Assembly: GCA_030747575.1 (NCBI GenBank)
Contig: JASLKI010000222.1
Location: 1 to 11,675 of the forward strand
DNA length: 11,675 nt
Reading direction: 5' to 3'
Source: Verrucomicrobiota bacterium
GTDB lineage: Bacteria > Verrucomicrobiota > Verrucomicrobiia > Limisphaerales > UBA1096
The translations under genes were made by a program, and so were the position numbers. The notes beneath the pieces were generated by a model. That model saw nothing but the letters and a program-made list of their open reading frames with translations, had not been told where the DNA came from and did no database searches. Positions 1 to 5,557 of the stretch are shown here, in pieces (the first letter of the stretch is position 1; each line of letters opens with the position of its first letter).

Positions 1-1
1 C

Positions 2-1264
2 GGCGCGGTTGCGTTTCCGATGGTGGTGCCGCGCCGTGTGTTCGGCGCAAACGAACGGCTTAACATTGCGGCGATCGGTTCCGGCGGCAAGGGACAGGTC
101 GACATCGACGGCTGCGAAAGCCAGAACATCGTGGCGCTTTGTGACGTGGATCCGGGCAAAGCGGCGCACATGTTCAACCGTCATGCGAAGGCAGCCAAGT
201 ACGCCGACTTTCGTCAGATGCTGGAGAAAGAAGGCAAAAACATCGACGCTGTGACGGTCTCCACTCCCGATCACACCCACGCCACGGCAGCAGCGATGGC
301 CATGCGACTTGGCAAACATGTCTATTGCCAAAAGCCGCTGACGCACTCCGTCCTCGAGGCGCGCGTGCTGACCGACCTCGCCCGCAAGCACAAGGTTGCC
401 ACGCAGATGGGCAACCAAGGGCACTCGAATCCGGACACTCGGCGTTACGTGGAGTTGATCCAAGCCGGTGTCTTGGGCGATGTGAAAGAAGTCCACATCT
501 GGACCGATCGGCCGGTTTGGCCGCAGGGCATCGGACGGCCAAGCGGCTCGCCGCCCGTGCCGAAAAACGTCAACTGGGATCTGTGGCTTGGCCCGGCGCC
601 CGAGCGCCCGTATCACCCGGCATATCATCCGTTCAAGTGGCGTGGTTTTTGGGACTTCGGCACCGGGGCAGTCGGCGACATGGGTTGCCACAACTCCGAT
701 CTGGCCTATTGGGCGCTCAACCTGCGCGACCCCGAGACGCTCGAGGCCGTGTCATCCGAGATCAACGACGAGACTGCACCGAGTTGGTCGATCATCACGT
801 CTCATTTCCCACAACTCGGCAAACGCAAAGCGGCGAAGGTCATTTGGTACGATGGCGGCAAAAAACCGAATGCCGCCTTGGCCAAGCAGAAGGAACTGCC
901 AGGCAACGGCTCAATTCTCATCGGCAGCAAGGACACGTTGTACATCCCGATGTACTGGGGCAAGGGCACGTTCCTCTCCGGCGCAACGGTGGCAGACCAC
1001 AAAGACGTGCCGGAGACGATCGAAAAACCGGCCGACTTCAACCGGCACCATTACCTCGAGTGGATCGACGCCTGCAAGGGAGGCAAGCCGGCCTGGTCCA
1101 ATTTCGACTACGCGGGGCCAATGACCGAGGCGATGCTACTCGGCCTGGTGGCACTGCGCTCCGGCAAAAAAATCGAGTGGGACGCAAAAAAAATGCGCGT
1201 CAAGAATGTGCCCGAGGCCAACCGCTTCATCCACAGCGAATACCGCAAGGGCTGGGTGCTGTAA
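2..1264 (+). CDS. Gfo/Idh/MocA-family oxidoreductase, 5' end outside the window
   Basis: NAD(P)-dependent oxidoreductase of the GFO_IDH_MocA family, which usually acts on sugars, inositols or their derivatives; the substrate cannot be read from the sequence. The frame is open from base 2, so the first ATG in view (20) is not the start. The preceding residues GAVAFP and the following PRRVFGAN look like the tail of a Tat-type signal peptide, giving a periplasmic enzyme. The Rossmann loop reads AAIGSGGKG (nt about 68-94). A PDHTH stretch is followed by CQKP, with the conserved lysine at nt 332-334, in place of the usual EKP. The C-terminal domain has the GAVGDMGCH motif (nt about 668-691) typical of the PVC members. 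The stop lies 3 nt before the sulfatase start, so the two were probably co-transcribed. The family is clear; the substrate is unknown. Confidence 0.9.
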   Translation, partial: GAVAFPMVVPRRVFGANERLNIAAIGSGGKGQVDIDGCESQNIVALCDVDPGKAAHMFNRHAKAAKYADFRQMLEKEGKNIDAVTVSTPDHTHATAAAMAMRLGKHVYCQKPLTHSVLEARVLTDLARKHKVATQMGNQGHSNPDTRRYVELIQAGVLGDVKEVHIWTDRPVWPQGIGRPSGSPPVPKNVNWDLWLGPAPERPYHPAYHPFKWRGFWDFGTGAVGDMGCHNSDLAYWALNLRDPETLEAVSSEINDETAPSWSIITSHFPQLGKRKAAKVIWYDGGKKPNAALAKQKELPGNGSILIGSKDTLYIPMYWGKGTFLSGATVADHKDVPETIEKPADFNRHHYLEWIDACKGGKPAWSNFDYAGPMTEAMLLGLVALRSGKKIEWDAKKMRVKNVPEANRFIHSEYRKGWVL

Positions 1265-1267
1265 GCG

Positions 1268-1594
1268 ATGAAGCCACGAAGCCTTGCTCTAGCACTAGGA
1301 ACTGCCATTTGGGGAGCGGGCTTGACGGGCTTGGCCGGCCCCCTAGCCGGTGACAAGCCCAATGTGCTGTTTCTCATGGCGGACGACCTGCGGCCGGAGT
1401 TGGGCTGCTACGGCGCCGGGCACGTGATCAGCCCGAACATCGATCGCTTGGCCAAGTGCCGCCGGATGTTAGAGCACCAAAACGACCCCTGGGAAAATAA
1501 AAACGTCGCCGCAGAGGCGGCAAGGCGGGCTCAGGTTCTCTCCCGCAAACTTGCGAAGGTGCATCCGGTCAAGCGCCACCCGGCAGACGACTGA
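1268..1594 (+). pseudogene. Sulfatase remnant with the catalytic core deleted
   Basis: The first ~58 codons are a normal start of a secreted type I sulfatase: a signal peptide (MKPRSLALALG...), then KPNVLFLMADDLRPELGCYG, containing the metal-binding DD pair, then SPNIDRLAK. The next residues, EHQNDPWENKNVA, resemble the extreme C-terminal YDHxNDPxENxNVA segment of iduronate-2-sulfatase-like enzymes. The ~350-400 residues expected between, including the C/S-x-P-x-R formylglycine site, are absent. The frame stays open through the junction and ends at 1594, giving 108 aa against the family's usual 450-500. The product cannot be an active sulfatase. The junction falls at about 1457-1475, directly after the palindrome CTTGGCCAAG (1447-1456). 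The gene follows the oxidoreductase by 3 nt. An assembly collapse is the main alternative to a real deletion. Confidence 0.8.
1445..1458. repeat. Dispersed palindrome copy at the sulfatase deletion junction
   Basis: CGCTTGGCCAAGTG matches the window consensus CGCTTGGCCAAGCG with one mismatch. It encodes RLAK, the last recognisable N-terminal sulfatase residues before the sequence jumps to C-terminal sulfatase homology. Confidence 0.7.
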
Positions 1595-1603
1595 ACACCC
1601 GGC

Positions 1604-1633
1604 TTTCGGTCTTCGCTTGGCCAAGGGCCGAAA
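1604..1633. repeat. Hairpin enclosing a copy of the CTTGGCCAAG palindrome
   Basis: Arms TTTCGG (1604-1609) and CCGAAA (1628-1633) enclose CGCTTGGCCAAGGG (1614-1627), which differs from the consensus at one base. It fills the 51-nt gap between the sulfatase remnant and the histidinol-phosphatase. It could act as a weak terminator for the upstream pair, but no T-run follows. Confidence 0.55.
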
Positions 1634-1645
1634 CTCCCCTAGTTT

Positions 1646-2452
1646 GTGGCCGTGGCCCTGCCGCCGGATTATCACATGCACACACCCCTCTGCCATCACG
1701 CGGAGGGGGAGCCAACCGAGTACGCCGCCCAAGCGGCACGCATTGGCCTGACCGAGATTGGGTTCACCGAGCACGCGCCGATGCCGGGCGACAATTTTGA
1801 CAATTGGCGAATGCTTGAGCGCGACTTAAATCTGTATATCGAAAAAATCGACCAAGCCGCCGCCGAAAACCCCACAGTAACACTCCGGAAGAGTCTAGAA
1901 ATTGACTTTGTGCCCGGTTACGAGGATTGGATACACAACTTGAAAAATCGCTTTAAATGGGATTATTTAGTTGGTTCTGTGCATTATCTTGGAGGTAAGT
2001 GGAGTTTTGATCACCCTGACAATCGTGACTCTTGGAAAGGACGAGACGTCAATGCCGCTTGGGCGGAGTATTACGAGTTGCTCCGGCAATCGGCTGCTCT
2101 GGGGGTGTTCGACATCATTGGTCACTGCGATTTGATCAAGGTTTTCGGCGATCAACCAAGCGGCGATTGCTCCGCGATGTGGCGCCCCTTCCTCGACGAA
2201 GTGAAGCGGCAGGATATCGCAATCGAGATCAACACGAACGGCGTGAACAAGCCGTGTGGCGAAATGTACCCTTCACCCGTGCTGTTGGAGATGGCGGCCG
2301 GGATCGGCGTGGGTCTGGCATTCGGCTCGGACGCCCACAAGCCGGGCCGCGTCGGGGAGCAATTCGACCAAGCGGTCGCCCTGGCAAAGCGCTCCGGTTT
2401 CACTCATTACCGTCGATTTGCCAGCGGCAAATACGAGTCAGTCCCGTTTTGA
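1646..2452 (+). CDS. hisK: Histidinol-phosphatase, PHP family (HisK/HisJ type)
   Basis: Hydrolyses L-histidinol phosphate to L-histidinol, the penultimate step of histidine synthesis, in the cytoplasm. The 268-aa product has the full set of PHP metal ligands: HMH (10-12), EH in FTEHAP (42-43), E in KSLEIDF (85), H in GSVHYLGG (113), H in IIGHCD (160) and D/H in GSDAHKP (229, 231). Length and motif order fit the HisK family; other PHP hydrolases are less likely given FTEHAP and VGSVHYL. The start is GTG at 1646, with another in-frame GTG at 1652 and no Shine-Dalgarno before either. No other his gene is in the window. Codons at about 1790-2040 are distinctly AT-richer than the rest of the gene. 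Confidence 0.86.
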   Translation: MAVALPPDYHMHTPLCHHAEGEPTEYAAQAARIGLTEIGFTEHAPMPGDNFDNWRMLERDLNLYIEKIDQAAAENPTVTLRKSLEIDFVPGYEDWIHNLKNRFKWDYLVGSVHYLGGKWSFDHPDNRDSWKGRDVNAAWAEYYELLRQSAALGVFDIIGHCDLIKVFGDQPSGDCSAMWRPFLDEVKRQDIAIEINTNGVNKPCGEMYPSPVLLEMAAGIGVGLAFGSDAHKPGRVGEQFDQAVALAKRSGFTHYRRFASGKYESVPF

Positions 2453-2469
2453 ATTATTGGGGTGCGAAG

Positions 2470-2481
2470 GCTGCGCGCAGC
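2470..2481. repeat. Perfect 12-bp palindrome GCTGCGCGCAGC
   Basis: A loop-free self-complementary 12-mer 17 nt after the hisK stop, in the ~205-nt gap before leuD. A role as protein-binding site or processing hairpin is possible; nothing in the sequence decides. Confidence 0.4.
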
Positions 2482-2582
2482 GGCGACGGCGCTTTTAGAT
2501 CCGAATGTGCCGCCCCTAAGTGGCTTCCGGCTGAGCCAAGCACGTCATTAAGCTTGGAACTGAAAAAACGGTGTCCCGCTCC

Positions 2583-2618
2583 GATTGCCCGCACTCCGAG
2601 GAGAGGCAATCATTTTTT
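2583..2618 (+). terminator. Rho-independent terminator or leuD leader attenuator
   Basis: GATTGCC (2583-2589) pairs perfectly with GGCAATC (2605-2611), with an inner CTC/GAG pair in the loop, and a run of six T follows at 2613-2618. It lies 131 nt after the hisK stop and 39 nt before the leuD start. It therefore either ends the hisK transcript or attenuates leuD. No Leu-rich leader peptide was found, so plain termination is the simpler reading. Confidence 0.7.
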
Positions 2619-2657
2619 GAATTGAAATCAGCATCGGACTGCCCCCAAATGTCGGCC

Positions 2658-3206
2658 ATGAGTAGTGTCTTTGAAGGGCCGGTTTTTGTGGTGCGGGATA
2701 ATATCGACACCGACCAGATTATCCCGGCCCAATACCTGAACCTTGTCCCGACGATCCCGGAGGAATACGAAAAACTCGGCAGCTACGCGATGATCGGCCT
2801 GCCGGACTCGCTTTACCCCACGCGCTACGTGGCGGAGGGGGAACCGAAATCAGCTTATCCGATCATCGTCGCCGGACGGAATTACGGCTGCGGCAGTTCC
2901 CGCGAGCATGCGCCGATCGCGCTTGGCTCCGCCGGGTGCAAACTGGTTTTAGCCGAGAGCTTTGCGCGTATTTTTTTCCGCAACTGCGTGGCCACCGGCG
3001 AGTTGTACCCGTGCGACATAACGGATCGGCTTTGCGATGTGCTTAACACCGGCGACGAGGTGAAGGTCGATCTGGATGCGGGAACCATCACAGTCATGGC
3101 CAGCGGCGCGGAGCATTCGATCAAGCCGCTGGGCGAGGTTCGCCCGGTGATCGATGCCGGTGGATTGTTCAATTTCGCCCGCGAAAGCGGCATGATCGCC
3201 AAGTGA
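2658..3206 (+). CDS. leuD: 3-isopropylmalate dehydratase, small subunit
   Basis: Small (swivel-domain) subunit of isopropylmalate isomerase, which with the Fe-S subunit LeuC converts 2- to 3-isopropylmalate in leucine synthesis. The N-terminus has VFVVRDNIDTDQIIPAQYL, and the core carries the diagnostic GRNYGCGSSREHAP substrate-loop motif, followed by AESFARIFFRNC. The product is 182 aa from ATG 2658, between the short archaeal type (~165) and the proteobacterial type (~200). ATG 2649 is an equally legal start three codons upstream. Upstream extension is implausible because it would read through the terminator hairpin. leuC is not in the window. A homoaconitase small subunit is the nearest alternative family. 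Confidence 0.9.
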   Translation: MSSVFEGPVFVVRDNIDTDQIIPAQYLNLVPTIPEEYEKLGSYAMIGLPDSLYPTRYVAEGEPKSAYPIIVAGRNYGCGSSREHAPIALGSAGCKLVLAESFARIFFRNCVATGELYPCDITDRLCDVLNTGDEVKVDLDAGTITVMASGAEHSIKPLGEVRPVIDAGGLFNFARESGMIAK

Positions 3207-3212
3207 TCGTTG

Positions 3213-3226
3213 CGCTTGCCCAAGCG
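3213..3226. repeat. Dispersed palindrome copy between leuD and mnmA
   Basis: CGCTTGCCCAAGCG differs from the consensus CGCTTGGCCAAGCG at one central base. It occupies half of the 28-nt leuD-mnmA gap, where a ribosome binding site would normally lie. Confidence 0.65.
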
Positions 3227-3234
3227 GGCCACTG

Positions 3235-4317
3235 ATGACTGACAATAACAAAACGCGCATCGTCGTCGGCTTGAGCGGCGGGGTGGACTCCTCCGCGGCC
3301 GCCTCGTTGCTGGTCGAGCAGGGGTACGACGTCATCGGCATTACGCTGAAGGTCTGGCCGCAGGATTGCGTGTCCCGCGCCGAGGACAAGTGCTGTGGCC
3401 CGCAGGCTGTGATGGATGCCCGCTCGGTCGCCGACAAACTCGACATCCCGTATTATCTCGTCGATGAATCGAAGGAGTTTCAGCGAGACGTGATCGATTA
3501 TTTCGCGGCGGAGTACAAGGCGGGGCGGACGCCGAACCCGTGCGTGATGTGCAACGAGAAGCTGAAGTTCGGCAACCTGATCGACCGCGCCCGGAAGCTT
3601 GGCGCGGAGTACGTGGCAACCGGGCATTACGCTCGGCTCGAGCAGCGCGACGGACGCACAGTGTTGCTTCGTGGCAGGGATGCGCGGAAAGACCAGACGT
3701 ACTTTCTGTTCTCGCTTGGCCAGGAGCAGTTGGCGCACATGATGTTTCCGCTTGGTGAACTGCAGAAAAGCGAGACGCGCGAGGTTGCCCGGTGCGTGGA
3801 TCTCAAGACGGCGGAGAAGCAGGAGAGCCAGGAGATTTGTTTTGTGCCGGACAAGGATTACAAGAAATTCCTTACGACGGCGGGGTTGGTGGAGGAACAC
3901 CGGGGGGAGATTGTTGACACACGCGGCCAAGTGCTGGGGCATCACGACGGGATCGAGTTTTACACGATCGGCCAGCGGAAAGGCCTGGGGATCTCGTCGC
4001 CGACGCCGATGTACGTGATCGAACTAGACCCGGAAAACAACCGGGTGATGGTCGGCGGGGAGGAGTTGCTGCTGCGGGACGAGTTTCGGATTGACCGATG
4101 TAACTGGATCGCGTTCGATCACCTGGCCGAGCCGATCGAGGCTTCGGCGGCGATCCGTTACAATCATCCCGGCACCGAGGCGACGGTGATTCCGGACGAA
4201 AATGGCCAGGCAAAGGTAAAGCTGCGGGAGCCGCAGCGGGCGGTGACGCCGGGTCAGGCGTGCGTGTTTTATCAGGACGACCTCGTGGTGGGTGGCGGGT
4301 GGATCATGCGGAATTGA
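3235..4317 (+). CDS. mnmA: tRNA-specific 2-thiouridylase MnmA
   Basis: Adenylates and thiolates U34 at the wobble position of Lys, Glu and Gln tRNAs, using sulfur passed from a cysteine desulfurase. The 360-aa length is normal. The PP-loop SGGVDSS is at residues 14-20. The catalytic pair is C106 in NPCVMCN and C202 in QEICFVPD. TGHYAR (129-134), RKDQTYFLF (151-159) and YTIGQRKGLG follow in the expected order, and the C-terminal beta-barrel ends GQACVFYQDDLVVGGG. The start at 3235 is 28 nt after leuD, so co-transcription is likely. There is no Shine-Dalgarno. Identification is essentially certain. Confidence 0.97.
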   Translation: MTDNNKTRIVVGLSGGVDSSAAASLLVEQGYDVIGITLKVWPQDCVSRAEDKCCGPQAVMDARSVADKLDIPYYLVDESKEFQRDVIDYFAAEYKAGRTPNPCVMCNEKLKFGNLIDRARKLGAEYVATGHYARLEQRDGRTVLLRGRDARKDQTYFLFSLGQEQLAHMMFPLGELQKSETREVARCVDLKTAEKQESQEICFVPDKDYKKFLTTAGLVEEHRGEIVDTRGQVLGHHDGIEFYTIGQRKGLGISSPTPMYVIELDPENNRVMVGGEELLLRDEFRIDRCNWIAFDHLAEPIEASAAIRYNHPGTEATVIPDENGQAKVKLREPQRAVTPGQACVFYQDDLVVGGGWIMRN

Positions 4318-4489
4318 CTTTTTTTCGGCCTTAGCCAAACGGAATGCACCGGATTGGGGCGCTCACAAAAGGATTGCCCGGCAGGGGTGTTTGTGGCTTT
4401 ATTTCCCGCCCTGACGCACGGGTGATGCCAGTCCACGGTCAACGCACTACAGCCCCGACCGGGGTCGCGCCAGTCCAGGACCTGGGAAA

Positions 4490-4768
4490 ATGAGCTTGCT
4501 TCGAGTCCATGTACACTACTCGGGACGGGTGCAGAGGGTGGGTTTCCGATACACAGTGAAGTCCCTGGTTCCCGGGTACGACGTGATCGGCACCATCAGG
4601 AATTTGCCTGATGGCCGGGTGGAACTGGTAGCCGAGGGCGAACGCACCGAGCTGGAGGAATTCCTGCAGGCAGTTCGTGACTCGGGACTGCGGCGTAACA
4701 TTCAGGGCGAGGACATCGTCTGGGAGGAGGCGCAGGATAAATTTAGAGGGTTTGAGATTGCCGGGTGA
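4490..4768 (+). CDS. acyP: Acylphosphatase
   Basis: Small cytoplasmic enzyme hydrolysing the carboxyl-phosphate bond of acylphosphates. The 92-aa product has the family length and both catalytic residues: the P-loop arginine (R20 in VGFRY) and the asparagine in GTIRNLPDG (N38). The P-loop reads GRVQRVGFR, with Arg in place of the usual Gly after VQ. The gene lies in a 466-nt stretch between mnmA and the metallophosphoesterase; the 172-nt gap on its left contains nothing identifiable beyond a short CCCC/GGGG hairpin at 4453-4464. The stop is embedded in a small stem-loop 15 nt before the next gene, suggesting co-transcription with the phosphoesterase. Confidence 0.93.
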   Translation: MSLLRVHVHYSGRVQRVGFRYTVKSLVPGYDVIGTIRNLPDGRVELVAEGERTELEEFLQAVRDSGLRRNIQGEDIVWEEAQDKFRGFEIAG

Positions 4769-4775
4769 CACCCGG
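4761..4775 (+). other. Small stem-loop over the acylphosphatase stop codon
   Basis: CCGGGT (4761-4766) and ACCCGG (4770-4775) pair perfectly around a 3-nt loop that contains most of the TGA stop. TTGTTT follows, too weak for a clear terminator. It may partly attenuate or act in translational coupling to the gene starting at 4784. Confidence 0.4.
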
Positions 4776-4783
4776 TTGTTTGA

Positions 4784-5509
4784 ATGAAGTATGCTTTAAT
4801 AGCGGACATCCACGCCAATCTTGAGGCACTCGAGGTGGTGCTGGAGGATGCAAAGAAAAACAACTGCACACGTTACGTGTGCCTGGGCGATGTGGTTGGC
4901 TACAACCCAGATCCCAAGGAGTGCATGAAGATTGTGCGCGACATGGGGATGCCGTGCATTATGGGCAACCATGACGAGTATTGCGCCGGCGATACAGACT
5001 TGACCGGGTTCAACCCGCACGCCGGCCACGCCATCATGTGGACGCGCGACCAGTTGAGCGACGAGGAGCGCGACTGGCTCCGGCGGTTGAAGTACCTGCG
5101 AATGATCGCCAACTTCACCATCGTGCACGCCACGCTGGACGCGCCCAAGCGCTGGGGCTACGTGATGAAAAGACTCGATGCGGCCGCCAGTTTCACCTAC
5201 CAGAACACGGGCGTTTGCTTTTTCGGCCACACCCATGTGCCGATGGCTTTTGTGCGCGAGCAGAACTCCGTCACCGGAGGCAAGTACGACAAGCTGACGG
5301 TCGAGAAGGGCAAGAAATATTTCATCAACGTCGGCAGCGTTGGCCAGCCCCGCGACGGTGATCCGCGAGCCGGCTACGTGATCTACGATCTCGAGGCAGG
5401 GACGATTGAACTGCGCCGGCTGGAGTATGATTTCGAGAAAACCCAAGCCAAGATATTGGACGCTGGACTGCCCGAGCGCCTGGCCAACCGGCTGGCCTTG
5501 GGCAGATAG
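4784..5509 (+). CDS. Metallophosphoesterase, YfcE/MJ0936-like
   Basis: Cytoplasmic calcineurin-like phosphodiesterase of 241 aa with a complete dinuclear metal site: D8 and H10 (ADIHAN), D36 (GDVVGYNPDP), N62-H63 (GNHDE), H115 (IVHATL), H149 and H151 (GHTHVP). The motif spacing fits the Metallophos_2 group that includes YfcE, and GDVVGYNPDP is typical of the versions often annotated as putative phosphodiesterase or diadenosine tetraphosphatase. The natural substrate is not known from sequence. It follows acylphosphatase by 15 nt and precedes the ABC exporter by 48 nt on the same strand. The start ATG-AAG-TAT leads directly into the first beta strand, so no upstream extension is needed. Confidence 0.9.
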   Translation: MKYALIADIHANLEALEVVLEDAKKNNCTRYVCLGDVVGYNPDPKECMKIVRDMGMPCIMGNHDEYCAGDTDLTGFNPHAGHAIMWTRDQLSDEERDWLRRLKYLRMIANFTIVHATLDAPKRWGYVMKRLDAAASFTYQNTGVCFFGHTHVPMAFVREQNSVTGGKYDKLTVEKGKKYFINVGSVGQPRDGDPRAGYVIYDLEAGTIELRRLEYDFEKTQAKILDAGLPERLANRLALGR

Positions 5510-5539
5510 CCCGTTGCCGCCCATCGGGGGCACTGAATT

Positions 5540-5555
5540 CGCGACCGGAATCGCG
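5540..5555 (+). promoter_or_regulatory. Hairpin covering the ABC exporter ribosome-binding region
   Basis: CGCGA (5540-5544) pairs with TCGCG (5551-5555) around CCGGAA, ending 2 nt before the ATG at 5558. It would sequester the initiation region of the exporter mRNA. It is short, so a chance occurrence in GC-rich DNA is possible. Confidence 0.35.
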
Positions 5556-5557
5556 GT

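Noticed and set aside
325..1353. 342-codon open frame overlapping the oxidoreductase in another frame
   Set aside because: The oxidoreductase motifs are unambiguous in the other frame; this one has an Arg-rich, domain-free translation.
2571..2657. Extended GTG start for leuD
   Set aside because: It would translate straight through a terminator-like hairpin, and the added residues have no counterpart in the LeuD family.
3169..3945. 258-codon frame antisense to mnmA
   Set aside because: It covers the catalytic half of mnmA on the opposite strand and shows no recognisable motif.
4318..4326. T-run directly after the mnmA stop as a terminator
   Set aside because: No GC-rich hairpin precedes it on the + strand.
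4453..4464. CCCC/GGGG hairpin upstream of acylphosphatase
   Set aside because: A 4-bp stem in GC-rich DNA is expected by chance, and it is not placed at the start codon or followed by T.
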